NCBI RefSeq assembly: GCF_016820575.1
Contig: NZ_JAEMQH010000002.1
Coordinates: 310,001 to 374,000, forward strand
Source of the DNA: Marinobacter sediminum
Lineage (GTDB): Bacteria > Pseudomonadota > Gammaproteobacteria > Pseudomonadales > Oleiphilaceae
Reading direction: 5' to 3'
Length of the DNA: 64,000 nucleotides
Below are positions 35,766 to 45,691 of the stretch, one piece after another. Positions within the stretch are counted from its first letter, which is position 1. The number at the start of each line of letters is the position of its first letter. The notes under the pieces were generated by a model that saw only the letters and a program-made list of their open reading frames with translations, ran no database searches and was not told the DNA's origin. The position numbers were made by a program, and so were the translations under genes.

Positions 35766-36977
35766 ATGTCTGATATTAAGAAGGTGGTGCTGGCCTATTC
35801 TGGTGGCCTGGATACTTCCGTGATCGTTCGGTGGTTGCAGGATACCTATAACTGTGAGGTGGTGACGTTCACCGCCGACATCGGCCAGGGCGAGGAAGTG
35901 GAGCCGGCGCGGGCGAAAGCCGAGGCGCTGGGCGTTAAGGAGATCTACATCGAGGACCTGCGCGAAGAGTTTGTGCGCGATTACGTGTTCCCGATGTTCC
36001 GCGCGAACACCATCTACGAAGGTGAGTACCTGCTCGGTACCTCCATCGCTCGTCCTTTGATCTCTCGCCGTCTGATCGAAATCGCCAACGAGACCGGCGC
36101 CGATGCCATCTCCCACGGTGCGACCGGCAAGGGCAACGATCAGGTTCGTTTCGAGCTGGGTGCCTACGCACTGAAGCCCGGCGTGAAGGTGATTGCGCCT
36201 TGGCGCGAGTGGGATCTGAACTCCCGCGAGAAGCTGCTGGCCTACTGCGATGAGCGCAACATTCCGGTGGAGAAGAAGAAGGGCAAGTCCCCTTACTCCA
36301 TGGATGCCAACCTGCTGCACATCTCCTACGAAGGCATGAACCTGGAAGATCCCTGGGCCGAGGCCGAGGAAGACATGTGGCGCTGGAGCGTGTCTCCGGA
36401 AGCCGCTCCGGACAAGCCGACCTACGTTGAGCTGACGTATAAGAAGGGCGACATCGTTGCCATTGACGGCCAGGAAATGAAGCCCCACGTGGTGCTGGAA
36501 ACCCTGAACAAGATCGCGGGTGAGAACGGCATTGGTCGTCTGGACATCGTTGAGAACCGGTACGTGGGCATGAAGTCCCGTGGCTGTTACGAAACCCCGG
36601 GTGGCACCATCATGCTGCGCGCCCACCGCGCCATCGAGTCGATCACGCTGGACCGCGAAGTGGCCCACCTGAAAGACAGCATCATGCCGCGTTACGCCGA
36701 GGTGATTTACAACGGTTACTGGTGGTCTCCTGAGCGTGAGGCGCTGCAGGCGCTGATCGACCAGACCCAGACCTACGTGAACGGCACCGTTCGCCTCAAG
36801 CTCTACAAGGGCAATGTCGACGTTGCTGGCCGGAAGTCCGATGACTCCCTGTTCGACGAGAAAATCGCGACCTTCGAGGAAGATCAGGGTGCTTACGACC
36901 AGAAAGACGCGGAAGGCTTTATCAAGCTGAACGCGCTGCGTTTGCGCATTGCGGCCGGCAAAGGCCGTACGCTCTGA
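35766..36977 (+). CDS. argG: Argininosuccinate synthase
   Basis: Joins citrulline and aspartate with ATP in arginine synthesis. It has 403 aa, as expected. The N-terminal P-loop-type motif is [15 protein letters not shown] (about residues 9-23); other conserved blocks are [53 protein letters not shown] and [10 protein letters not shown]. Codon use is the high-GC core style. No ARG box was identified. It converges on the AraC-type gene, with a hairpin at 37001-37026 inside the end of that gene. Confidence 0.97.
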   Translation: MSDIKKVVLAYSGGLDTSVIVRWLQDTYNCEVVTFTADIGQGEEVEPARAKAEALGVKEIYIEDLREEFVRDYVFPMFRANTIYEGEYLLGTSIARPLISRRLIEIANETGADAISHGATGKGNDQVRFELGAYALKPGVKVIAPWREWDLNSREKLLAYCDERNIPVEKKKGKSPYSMDANLLHISYEGMNLEDPWAEAEEDMWRWSVSPEAAPDKPTYVELTYKKGDIVAIDGQEMKPHVVLETLNKIAGENGIGRLDIVENRYVGMKSRGCYETPGGTIMLRAHRAIESITLDREVAHLKDSIMPRYAEVIYNGYWWSPEREALQALIDQTQTYVNGTVRLKLYKGNVDVAGRKSDDSLFDEKIATFEEDQGAYDQKDAEGFIKLNALRLRIAAGKGRTL

Positions 36978-36990
36978 CTCTCGCCTTGAG

Positions 36991-38010
36991 TTAGCCTTTA
37001 GACGCCCGGAACTCTCCGGGCGTCTTGCCTTTTATGGCCTTGAATTTCCGGTGAAACGACGTGGTTTCGCTGAACCCCAGCCGCAGTGCGATGTCCGGAA
37101 TGGCCAGCTCGCTGTTGAGCAGATAGTCCTCGGCCATGGTCTGCCGAACCTCATCCAGTAATTTCTGATACGACACGCCTTCCTGGCTCAGCCTGCGTTG
37201 CAGGGTTCGGCTGTTCATGCCGAGCTCGTCCGCGACCACATCCTGCCTTGTGACTCCCTGCATCAGCTGCTGCTGAATGCTGTGCTTTACCTTTGAGGTT
37301 AAATCGCTGCCAGTATCCAATGATGCCAGCTGGGTGAGGGCGTGGGCCTCCAGGGTTTTGCGGAGCAGGGGGTCGGGCTGGCGGAGCCGGGTGTTCAGCA
37401 GTTCCTTGCGGAATGTCAGGCTGTCTTCTTCGGCGGAGAAGTGCACGGGGCAGCGCCAGCGGGACTGGTACGCCTGCTCCAGCTCTTTGCCCGGGGATGG
37501 TCGTTTCAGTTTCACCAGGGTTGGTGCGGCCGCCTCATCGTCGGCCAGCCAGCGGGCGTAGTTCACCCAGGAGGAAAACACGTTATCCACGAGGTGTGGC
37601 CGTACTGCAGGGTTGTCGTAGTTGCAGTGCCACAGCAGCTTGATGTTGTCGCCGGCCATGGTCAGGCGCGTCGTGCCCATGTCGCCGACCAGTTTCTCGA
37701 ACGGCGCAATTCGGGCCACCGCCTCGCCCAGGGTTGCGCAGCTCATGGTGATGTAGCCCAGCACGCTGTAGGAGCCGGGTTGTACGAAATCGCCGGTTTC
37801 CAGCCCGAGAATCGGGTTTCCGGTGTGCTCTAGTAGTTGCTCGATGAACACCTGGAATTGCTCGCCGTCGATTCGGCCGTCATCGCTGTCCAGAATAGCG
37901 GGGTTCAGCCCGGCCTTTTCGAAGAGTGACGAGGTATCAACGCCCGCAGACTCGGCGGCGCGAACATACTGGCGAAGGGCGGCAACGGAGGTGGTTCCCA
38001 GGGATTTCAT
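36991..38010 (-). CDS. AraC-family transcriptional regulator (Arabinose_bd type)
   Basis: A 339-aa regulator with an N-terminal Arabinose_bd (PF12625) domain (about residues 20-210: LFEKAGLNPAIL, GNPILGLETGDFVQPGSYSVLGYITMSCATLGEA) and a C-terminal AraC HTH domain (about 235-335: QDVVADELGMNSRTLQRRLSQEGVSYQKLLDEVR, then LRLGFSETTSFHRKFKAIKGKTPGEFR). The group includes OruR- and ArgR-like regulators of amino acid or lipid use. It is convergent with argG, so it is probably not its regulator through a shared promoter. The effector cannot be read from sequence. Confidence 0.88.
   Translation of the reverse strand: MKSLGTTSVAALRQYVRAAESAGVDTSSLFEKAGLNPAILDSDDGRIDGEQFQVFIEQLLEHTGNPILGLETGDFVQPGSYSVLGYITMSCATLGEAVARIAPFEKLVGDMGTTRLTMAGDNIKLLWHCNYDNPAVRPHLVDNVFSSWVNYARWLADDEAAAPTLVKLKRPSPGKELEQAYQSRWRCPVHFSAEEDSLTFRKELLNTRLRQPDPLLRKTLEAHALTQLASLDTGSDLTSKVKHSIQQQLMQGVTRQDVVADELGMNSRTLQRRLSQEGVSYQKLLDEVRQTMAEDYLLNSELAIPDIALRLGFSETTSFHRKFKAIKGKTPGEFRASKG
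37001..37034 (+). terminator. argG terminator overlapping the AraC gene 3' end
   Basis: AGACGCCCGGA (37001-37011), loop ACTC, TCCGGGCGTCT (37016-37026), then TGCCTTTT. The 11-bp stem lies inside the last codons of the convergent AraC gene. Confidence 0.7.
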
Positions 38011-38195
38011 GGCTACAACACGGTTTTTTGGAGTAATTGTTGCTGATTATGGGGGGGAGTATAACGGATCTGTGCCGTTAGAACTTCGGCGGCAAGAAAG
38101 CTTTAGCAGTATGAACCGGGAGGTGCAGCAGTGGGGGAGACTAAAAACAAAAAGGCCAGCTAAACAGCCGGCCTAAAGATAAGGAAAGAACGAAA

Positions 38196-38306
38196 GTGCC
38201 TGAAAAATTCGTTAATCCGGTGGATCGTTTCCCCATATGGCGGCGGAGGTACTACACGGCCCCTCCGCCATGGGGGATACTGCTTAAATCCACAATCTCA
38301 GAATAG
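38196..38306 (+). CDS. Possible small protein (36 aa), hypothetical
   Basis: GTG at 38196 with AAGGA (38181-38185) 10 bases upstream opens a 36-codon frame ending TAG at 38304-38306. The product would begin MPEKFVNPVDRFPIWRRRY and is basic and Pro/Trp-rich. An imperfect inverted repeat (CCCCAT/ATGGGG and GGCGGAGG/CCTCCGCC, 38231-38275) lies inside the frame. The good ribosome-binding site is the main support, so this stays a guess. The rest of the gap 38011-38382 shows only a G7 run and short hairpins. Confidence 0.25.
   Translation: MPEKFVNPVDRFPIWRRRYYTAPPPWGILLKSTISE
38231..38275. repeat. Imperfect inverted repeat in the AraC/response-regulator gap
   Basis: Arms CCCCAT (38231-38236) with ATGGGG (38270-38275), and GGCGGAGG (38242-38249) with CCTCCGCC (38262-38269). 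The outer and inner parts are separated by a small left-arm bulge. It has no T-tract on either strand, so it may be a regulatory RNA structure. Confidence 0.45.
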
Positions 38307-38382
38307 GGCTTTCGCTTCTTGGTGTCTGTGGGTTCTGTGTGTCGCACTGTTACGGAGTGTTCGAAATCCGATCAGCTGCGTA

Positions 38383-39354
38383 TCAGGCCTCGGTTTCCAG
38401 CTCTGGTGCGGTTTCGGTAAAGCGCCGGGTTTCATAGGCGTCCATCAGGCCTTGCACGGCGCTGCGCTCCACGTCTTGCACCGAGGGCGTGCCATGTTCG
38501 GCGGCCGCCTTGCACAGCACCATACCGGCTTCCACTGAGATATAACCGGCCGTGGTTTTCAGGGCCTTGTGATTAATGCCATCAAACACACGCCGAAACG
38601 CCGTGGTGGTGCAGTGATCGCTGTTCGGGAAGTGGGCGATCAGGGCGTACTGGTTATCGCCAACCCGGCACAGGGCATCGATAGGGCGCACCAGGGTGGT
38701 CAGGCGCCGGGCAATGCCGACCGCCAGTTCGCTCATTACTGTGGGCGGGTATTTCCGCTTCAGGTCCTGCCAGTTGCGAATGCCGCACAGCACATAGGCG
38801 CAGGCGCCGCCCCGGGATTCGGCATGGCGCAGCACTTTGGCCAGGCGTTTCCGGCCGTACTGGTTGTTGCCGAGGCCGGTCTCCAGATCAATGATGTTGG
38901 TGGCTTCCAGTTCGCGGTTGTTCTCTACCAGCAGGGCGTTGGCCCTGAGCAGGGTATTCTGACGATCCGCCATGCGATCCGCGGCGAAGATCCGCGGGAT
39001 CAGTTGCTTGGTCATGTCGGATTTGTAGATGAAATCGTCCACGCCCCGGTCGAAGGCTTCTGACAGTGCATCGATGCTTTCCCGGGCGGTCAGCAGAATC
39101 ACATAGGTATAGTGGTTATTCTGCTCGTCCTGCTGCCGGACCTGATCCGTGAGCTGCAAGCCGTCCATCTCGGGCATCAACCAGTCGGCAATCAGCACGC
39201 TGACGGGGCGCTGTTCGATCAATTCCAGTGCGGCCGAGGCATTATTGACGATGCGTACGTCGCGATATCCGGCCTTTCTCAGCGTTCGGCCAACCACCAT
39301 GCTGCTGAATTTGGCGTCGTCGACGACGAGGATGGGTAGGTCCAGGTTTGGCAT
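38383..39354 (-). CDS. Response regulator with degenerate GGDEF domain
   Basis: A 323-aa protein. The N-terminal receiver (about residues 5-125) has PILVVDDAKFSS, phosphoacceptor Asp in LIADWLMPEMDG, and the conserved Thr and Lys (ILLTARES, YKSD). A GGDEF-like domain (about 150-290) starts DLETGLGNNQYGRKRL, but the signature reads RVGDNQYAL instead of GG(D/E)EF and the metal-binding FxDxDxFK is replaced by CGIRNWQDLK. It should not make c-di-GMP; it may be a phospho-dependent binding or output domain. It is monocistronic and divergent from yajQ. Confidence 0.85.
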   Translation of the reverse strand: MPNLDLPILVVDDAKFSSMVVGRTLRKAGYRDVRIVNNASAALELIEQRPVSVLIADWLMPEMDGLQLTDQVRQQDEQNNHYTYVILLTARESIDALSEAFDRGVDDFIYKSDMTKQLIPRIFAADRMADRQNTLLRANALLVENNRELEATNIIDLETGLGNNQYGRKRLAKVLRHAESRGGACAYVLCGIRNWQDLKRKYPPTVMSELAVGIARRLTTLVRPIDALCRVGDNQYALIAHFPNSDHCTTTAFRRVFDGINHKALKTTAGYISVEAGMVLCKAAAEHGTPSVQDVERSAVQGLMDAYETRRFTETAPELETEA

Positions 39355-39505
39355 GGGTATCGACTTCTCATCAGTCCATGGTCAGATGCGACAACCTTTG
39401 CCGGGTGCGGTCCGGCGTGGGTCTTGTTATGCTTTGGCACCTTGAACATTCGGGAATAAATTTAGGCCACAGTATACCCTCAGTGGCCGCTGGAGAATAA
39501 CGACC

Positions 39506-39988
39506 ATGCCTTCTTTTGACATAGTTTCTGAGATTGATCTGCACGAAGTTACCAACGCGGTGGACCAGGCCAAGCGCGAGCTGGGCAATCGCTGGGACTT
39601 CAAGAACGTTGAAGCCGACATCGAGCAGGACGACAAGGGCCTTACCATCAGTGCCGAGCAGGAGTTCCAGCTGGAGCAACTGATGGACATGCTGCGGATG
39701 GCCTTCGCCAAGCGCAACATTGATGGCCGCGCCATCAGCGAAGACGGCGAAAGCAAAGCCGGCAAGCTGGTGAAGCAGCACCTGTTGCTGAAACAGGGCA
39801 TCGAGACCGACATGGCGAAGAAGATCGTGAAAATGATCAAGGACGCCAAGCTGAAAGTGCAGGCCAGCATCCAGGGCGACAAGGTCCGGGTGACCGGCAA
39901 GAAGCGGGACGACCTGCAGGCCGCAATGGCGATGCTGCGTGAGGCTGAGCTGGATATCCCGCTGCAATTCAATAACTTTCGCGACTGA
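39506..39988 (+). CDS. yajQ: YajQ-family nucleotide-binding protein
   Basis: A 160-aa protein of the YajQ family (PF04461), with [22 protein letters not shown] at the N terminus, LGNRWDFKN, and [28 protein letters not shown]-type blocks (as [19 protein letters not shown]). Some members bind cyclic di-GMP and act with transcription factors; others bind tRNA or other nucleotides. The ATG start has AGAATAACG upstream. It is divergent from the response regulator and 15 bases ahead of the ampG-like gene in the same reading frame. Confidence 0.92.
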   Translation: MPSFDIVSEIDLHEVTNAVDQAKRELGNRWDFKNVEADIEQDDKGLTISAEQEFQLEQLMDMLRMAFAKRNIDGRAISEDGESKAGKLVKQHLLLKQGIETDMAKKIVKMIKDAKLKVQASIQGDKVRVTGKKRDDLQAAMAMLREAELDIPLQFNNFRD

Positions 39989-40003
39989 CTCGGAGGTTTT
40001 ACC

Positions 40004-41416
40004 ATCTTCTCCAGCGACCGCCGCGCCCTGATCCGGGAAGCGCTGTACACCTACACGCGATGGCAGGTCATTGCCCTGCTGTTTCTCGGGTTCTCGGCGG
40101 GGCTGCCGTTCCTGCTGGTGTTTTCCACTCTAAACGCCCGGCTTGCCGATGTGGGTGTGGAGACCGCCACCATAGGGTTCTTCAGCTGGCTGGGGATCAC
40201 CTATTCCATCAAGGTTTTCTGGGCGCCGGTGGTAGACCGGCTCAAGCTGCCAGTGCTCGACCGCCTGCTGGGTAAACGCCGCAGCTGGATTGTCCTGGCC
40301 CAGTCGGGCATCGCGACGGGGCTGTACCTGATGGCCCAGGTCGATGCTACCGCAGCACCGGAAATGATGGCCCTGTGCGGGTTGCTGGTGGCTTTTTCCT
40401 CGGCAACCCAAGACGTGGCCATTGATGCCTACCGCATCGAAATCGCTGAAGAGCGGCTGCAGGCGGCGTTGGCAGCCACCTACATCTTCGGCTATCGCCT
40501 GGCGTTACTGGTGGCTGGTGCCGGCGCGCTGTATCTGGCCGAGTTCTGGTCCTGGCAGGTGTCCTATGAAGTGATGGCGGCGCTGGTGGGTGTGGGTTTG
40601 ATTACAGTGCTGATCGTGCGCGAGCCCGCGGTAAACCATTTCGCCGCCGCGCAAGACATCGCCCGCAAAATCGAACAGGAAGCCGCCAAACGCGCCCACC
40701 TGAACCCTCGAGTGGCACGCATCATTGGTTGGTTCTCGGCCGCCGTGGCTGGCCCCTTCCTGGACTTTTTCCGCCGATACCAGGAACTGGCCGTACTGAT
40801 CCTGGTGATGGTGGCGGTGTATCGGATTTCAGACATCGCCATGGGCGTAATGGCCAACCCGTTCTATCTGGATTTCATGGGCTTCAGCAAAACCCAGGTC
40901 GCCGACGTCACCAAGATCTTCGGCTTCTTCATGACCATCGCCGGCTCCCTGGCGGGCGGAGTCATGGTGGTTCATTACGGTGTGCGCCGGATACTCTTGG
41001 TGGGCGCCATCATGACCGCCGCCACCAACCTGCTGTTCGTGCTGCTGGCTCAATACCCGCCCAACGTAATCACACTGGCGGCCGTGGTCAGCGCGGACAA
41101 TTTAAGCGGCGGCATCGCCAACGTCGCACTGATTGCCTGGCTCTCCAGCATGACCAGCGCCTCCTTCACCGCCACCCAGTACGCATTGTTCAGCTCCCTG
41201 ATGACCTTGCCGGGTAAATTCATCGGCGGCTTCTCCGGCATCGTCGTGGCCGACTTCGGCTACGCCCAGTTCTTCCTGGTAGCCGGCATCATGGGCGTAC
41301 CCGCCATCCTGTTGGCCATTTATATGATGCGCCAGGGCGAACGACTGGACGCACTGGCGCCAAGAAAAACGGAAGAGCTCGAGCCCGGTTCAGAGCCGGC
41401 ACTCCGGGAGACTTAG
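40004..41416 (+). CDS. ampG: AmpG-like MFS permease (muropeptide transporter family), apparent ATC start
   Basis: Major-facilitator transporter, 470 aa, with about 12 to 14 membrane segments. It resembles AmpG permeases that import anhydromuropeptides for cell-wall recycling: LLFLGFSAGLPFLLVFSTLNARL, FFSWLGITYSIKVFWAPVVDRL, AFSSATQDVAIDAYRIE and LPGKFIGGFSGIVVADFGY. The first ATG/GTG/TTG in the frame is GTG at 40118, but that would cut off the first membrane segment and half the GFSAGLP motif. No ATG, GTG or TTG exists between the yajQ stop (39986-39988) and 40118. A strong GGAGG (39992-39996) sits 7 bases before ATC at 40004, giving an N terminus of normal length. The start is thus inferred to be ATC, or an ATG mis-sequenced. 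Confidence 0.8.
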   Translation: MFSSDRRALIREALYTYTRWQVIALLFLGFSAGLPFLLVFSTLNARLADVGVETATIGFFSWLGITYSIKVFWAPVVDRLKLPVLDRLLGKRRSWIVLAQSGIATGLYLMAQVDATAAPEMMALCGLLVAFSSATQDVAIDAYRIEIAEERLQAALAATYIFGYRLALLVAGAGALYLAEFWSWQVSYEVMAALVGVGLITVLIVREPAVNHFAAAQDIARKIEQEAAKRAHLNPRVARIIGWFSAAVAGPFLDFFRRYQELAVLILVMVAVYRISDIAMGVMANPFYLDFMGFSKTQVADVTKIFGFFMTIAGSLAGGVMVVHYGVRRILLVGAIMTAATNLLFVLLAQYPPNVITLAAVVSADNLSGGIANVALIAWLSSMTSASFTATQYALFSSLMTLPGKFIGGFSGIVVADFGYAQFFLVAGIMGVPAILLAIYMMRQGERLDALAPRKTEELEPGSEPALRET

Positions 41417-41419
41417 GCT

Positions 41420-41728
41420 GTGGAAGCCACAAAAGATCAAAAAATCTGGCAGGTCGTACTCTCAATTCCCGAGGGGAGCGTCGCCAGCTACGGCCAAGTA
41501 GCCAGCATGGCCGGACTAGGCCGCCAAGCCCGCTACATCGGCCGAGCCCTGGGCAAACTCCCAGCCGGCCACACCGTACCCTGGTATCGAGTTATCAGAA
41601 GCAACGGCCAAATCGCCTTCCCAGAAGGCACCGAAACGTTCCTAATACAGAAGAAGTTACTGGAACAGGAGGGAGTAGAAGTAAAAGACGGAAGAATCCC
41701 AATGCGCCACTACCAATGGCAGCCCTAA
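41420..41728 (+). CDS. Alkyltransferase-like protein (ATL)
   Basis: A 102-aa protein of the MGMT fold with the DNA-binding helix VASYGQVASMAGLGRQARYIGRAL (Arg finger included) and the active-site region PWYRV. The Cys of the methyltransferase motif PCHRV is replaced by Trp, as in alkyltransferase-like proteins, which bind O6-alkylguanine without repairing it and recruit nucleotide excision repair. GTG start; 3 bases after the ampG stop, so co-transcribed. Confidence 0.9.
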   Translation: MEATKDQKIWQVVLSIPEGSVASYGQVASMAGLGRQARYIGRALGKLPAGHTVPWYRVIRSNGQIAFPEGTETFLIQKKLLEQEGVEVKDGRIPMRHYQWQP

Positions 41729-41775
41729 CTTTTCCCTTTTCGTTTTATATCAGATATTTCTAGTGGTTCGGTCAG

Positions 41776-41864
41776 TCAGGGGGTGGGGTGTCTTTTCTGC
41801 CGGAAAAAAGATGTCTGAGCGAAGCGAGTTCGTTTTCCAAAAGAAAAGACACCCCACCCCCTGA
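41776..41864. repeat. 23-bp perfect inverted repeat (hairpin or mobile-element-like unit)
   Basis: TCAGGGGGTGGGGTGTCTTT and CT (41776-41798) is perfectly complementary to 41842-41864, with a 43-base loop. Inside the loop, GGAAAA (41802-41807) pairs with TTTTCC (41833-41838). It lies between the convergent ATL and SDR genes. The G/C-rich ends and an internal GAGCGAAGCGAG stretch look like an intergenic palindromic repeat; whether other copies exist cannot be seen here. Confidence 0.7.
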
Positions 41865-41906
41865 CCAGCCCCCAAACCAACAGGCTAGGGGACCCAAAGA
41901 AGAGGT

Positions 41907-42668
41907 CTAAAGCCGCAAAGCCCCATCCACCTCAATCATCCGCCCCGACATATAATCATTCTCAAAAATAAACGCCGCCGCCGAAGCAATCTCCTCCGGC
42001 TTGCCCATCCGCTTCAGCGGAATCCCGGCCGTCATCTTCGCGAGTGCCTCCGGCTTCATCGACGCCGTCATCTCCGTCTCAATAAAGCCCGGCGCAATAC
42101 CCATGCAACGAATGCCATAGCGCGCCAGCTCCTTCGCCCACACCGGAACCAGAGCCGACACACCCGCCTTGGCCGCCGAATAATTGCTCTGGCCCATGTT
42201 GCCCGCGCGGGAAATTGAGGCCACGTTAATAATCACGCCCTGATCCCCGTTCTTGATCATCTGGCTGGACGCCTCCCGGCCACACAGGAAAACCCCGGTC
42301 AGATTCACGTCAATCACCGCCTGCCACTGAGCCAGCTCCATGCGCTTTTCGATCTGGCCATCCTTACCTTTTACCATCAGGCCGTCCCGAAGAATGCCCG
42401 CGTTGTTGATGAGTCCGTTAAGCTGGCCAAAGTCGCCAACGATAGCCTCAAAGGTATGGGTGACGTCTTCCTCTTTCGCCACATTGCAGACGTAGGTCTT
42501 GGCGTCACCGCCGGCCTGCTTGCAGGCTTCAGCCGCCTCGGCAAGCTTCTCCGGCATCAGGTCAATCAGTGCCAGGCGGGCGCCCTTGGCCGCCAGGTAC
42601 TCTGCCATGGCGCGGCCAAGGCCCTGGCCACCGCCGGTAATTGCAATCACGGAATCTTGAAGTTTCAT
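41907..42668 (-). CDS. FabG-like short-chain dehydrogenase/reductase
   Basis: Classical SDR, 253 aa, NAD(P)-dependent. Motifs are TGGGQGLGRAMAEYL (cofactor loop), LINNAGIL, the catalytic NVASISRAG and YSAAKAG (Ser-Tyr-x3-Lys), and APGFIETEM. It is similar to 3-oxoacyl-ACP reductases. The Asp in ALIDLMPEK after strand two suggests NAD(H) rather than NADP(H) preference. It lies alone on the minus strand and is divergent from fxsA. Likely substrates are 3-oxoacyl or hydroxyacyl thioesters, but this is not proven. Confidence 0.85.
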   Translation of the reverse strand: MKLQDSVIAITGGGQGLGRAMAEYLAAKGARLALIDLMPEKLAEAAEACKQAGGDAKTYVCNVAKEEDVTHTFEAIVGDFGQLNGLINNAGILRDGLMVKGKDGQIEKRMELAQWQAVIDVNLTGVFLCGREASSQMIKNGDQGVIINVASISRAGNMGQSNYSAAKAGVSALVPVWAKELARYGIRCMGIAPGFIETEMTASMKPEALAKMTAGIPLKRMGKPEEIASAAAFIFENDYMSGRMIEVDGALRL

Positions 42669-42765
42669 GTTTCGCCCTAATCAACAAAGTCAGATGGTGT
42701 TGCGTGTACTGAGTGCGCGGAGTATACCAGACCTTCTCAAACCCACTTCAGACCCTGAGGTTCTG

Positions 42766-43311
42766 ATGTCCGTGTTCCTGTTTCTTTTCATTGTTATGCC
42801 GGTGGCCGAAATGGCAGTGCTCATCAAGGTGGGTGGCATCATCGGCGTGTTGAATACCATCGGCTTGGTGTTGCTGACCGCCGTTATTGGAGCTTGGTTG
42901 CTCCGTCAGCAGGGTCTGGCCACCTTGTTGAAGGCCAATCAGCGCCTGAACAGCGGCGAGTTGCCGGCGAAAGAAGTCGCCGAGGGGCTGATCCTGGCGG
43001 TCGGCGGTGCGCTGTTGCTTACCCCAGGCTTTATTACTGACACCATCGGCTTCCTGTGCCTTCTTCCGGGCTCCCGCCATTGGCTGGCTTCCCAGGCACT
43101 CAAGCGCATGGTGGTCTCCGGCCAGAGCCGGGGCTTTCATTTTCGCGCCGGTGGTGGCGCCGGGCCATTCGGGCAGGATCCTTTCGGTGGAGCTGGCGAA
43201 AATCCGTTCGGCCGGCAGCGCCCCTTCGACCGTGACAGTGAAGGCAACATCATCGAGGGCGAGTATCAGGATCAGACCGAAACCGATCATGATCGCATCG
43301 AAAAAAAGTGA
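42766..43311 (+). CDS. fxsA: FxsA-family membrane protein
   Basis: A 181-aa inner-membrane protein (PF04186) with three to four membrane segments in the first 110 residues (VFLFLFIVMPVAEMAVLIKVG, TIGLVLLTAVIGAWLLRQQG, LILAVGGALLLTPGFITDTIGFL) and a polar Gly/Asp-rich cytoplasmic tail. The GALLLTPGFITDTIGFLCL block is typical. E. coli FxsA relieves exclusion of phage T7 by F plasmid; its normal role is unknown. The ATG at 42766 fits the family N terminus. As in many proteobacteria, it lies just upstream of groESL. Confidence 0.9.
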   Translation: MSVFLFLFIVMPVAEMAVLIKVGGIIGVLNTIGLVLLTAVIGAWLLRQQGLATLLKANQRLNSGELPAKEVAEGLILAVGGALLLTPGFITDTIGFLCLLPGSRHWLASQALKRMVVSGQSRGFHFRAGGGAGPFGQDPFGGAGENPFGRQRPFDRDSEGNIIEGEYQDQTETDHDRIEKK

Positions 43312-43331
43312 AAATTTTTGAGGGGCAGGTG

Positions 43332-43358
43332 TTGAAAACCCCTACGCTAACCCCACAT
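43332..43358 (+). promoter_or_regulatory. Sigma-32 (heat-shock) promoter of groESL
   Basis: TTGAAA (43332-43337), 13-base spacer, CCCCACAT (43351-43358), fitting CTTGAAA-N11..16-CCCCATNT. It is 149 bases upstream of groES; the leader in between has no obvious gene. Confidence 0.75.
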
Positions 43359-43507
43359 AGGTTTCACAAGTTCGCTGCAGGCTGATAACGGCTGGAAAAC
43401 AGCAGGTTAGCAGCCGGGCAATTTGGCCGGATGACGCTTTGCAAGTCCGACCTTTTTAACAGCAAATGTCATTGCCACATTAATCTGACTATTGGAGAAA
43501 CCGAGCA

Positions 43508-43795
43508 ATGAAAATTCGTCCGCTACACGATCGTGTTGTCGTGCGCCGTAAGGAAGAAGAAGAGAAAACTGCAGGTGGCATCGTGCTGCCGGGTAACGCC
43601 AAAGAGAAGCCTTCCCAAGGCGAAGTGGTTGCCGTAGGCAACGGTCGCATTCTGGACAACGGTGAAACGCGCGCGCTGGCGGTAAAGGTGGGTGACACCG
43701 TGGTCTTCGGCCAGTATGCCGGTAACACCGTAAAGGTCGACGGCGAAGAGCTGCTCATCATGAGCGAGAACGACATTTACGGCGTGCTTGAGTGA
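43508..43795 (+). CDS. groES: Co-chaperonin GroES
   Basis: Co-chaperonin lid of 95 aa. It has [17 protein letters not shown], the mobile loop [19 protein letters not shown] and the [14 protein letters not shown] region. It caps GroEL heptamers for protein folding. GGAGAAACCGAGCA lies upstream of the ATG. It precedes groEL by 78 bases in the usual operon. Confidence 0.98.
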   Translation: MKIRPLHDRVVVRRKEEEEKTAGGIVLPGNAKEKPSQGEVVAVGNGRILDNGETRALAVKVGDTVVFGQYAGNTVKVDGEELLIMSENDIYGVLE

Positions 43796-43855
43796 TCGCT
43801 GAGGCGACTCGCACGAACCCTCATTAATCCGATTTATTCAGTAACTTCGGTTTAA

Positions 43856-45526
<1,671 letters not shown>

Positions 45527-45542
45527 TGCCGGCCTGATCCCA

Positions 45543-45570
45543 GCCACGCCTTGAGAGATCCGGGCGTGGC
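45543..45570 (+). terminator. First hairpin after groEL
   Basis: GCCACGCC (45543-45550) can pair with GGCGTGGC (45563-45570) around a 12-base loop. It has no T-tract and probably stabilises the mRNA end ahead of the true terminator. Confidence 0.45.
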
Positions 45571-45583
45571 CCGATCTACCCTG

Positions 45584-45626
45584 AAAACCCCGCGTCAGTT
45601 CGCACTGGCGCGGGGTTTTTGTTTTT
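45584..45626 (+). terminator. groESL intrinsic terminator
   Basis: AAAACCCCGCGTCAG (45584-45598), loop TTCGCA, CTGGCGCGGGGTTTT (45605-45619), then TGTTTTTT. The 15-bp stem has one G-T pair. Confidence 0.92.
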
Positions 45627-45691
45627 TCTCATGAACTTGCCTCAGGCGTTTGTTAGACTCGGCTACCGGTCGACTGTCTGTGTGTATCTGA

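Noticed and set aside
35748-36668. Open frame of 306 codons on the minus strand opposite argG
   Set aside because: High-GC shadow of argG; no domain, no promoter.
38041-38060. G7 run before the AraC gene as a phase-variable promoter
   Set aside because: Seven G is short and no matching promoter boxes with the run as a spacer were found.
40118-41416. GTG at 40118 as the true start of the ampG-like gene
   Set aside because: It would remove the first membrane helix and part of the family motif; a strong GGAGG further upstream points to 40004.
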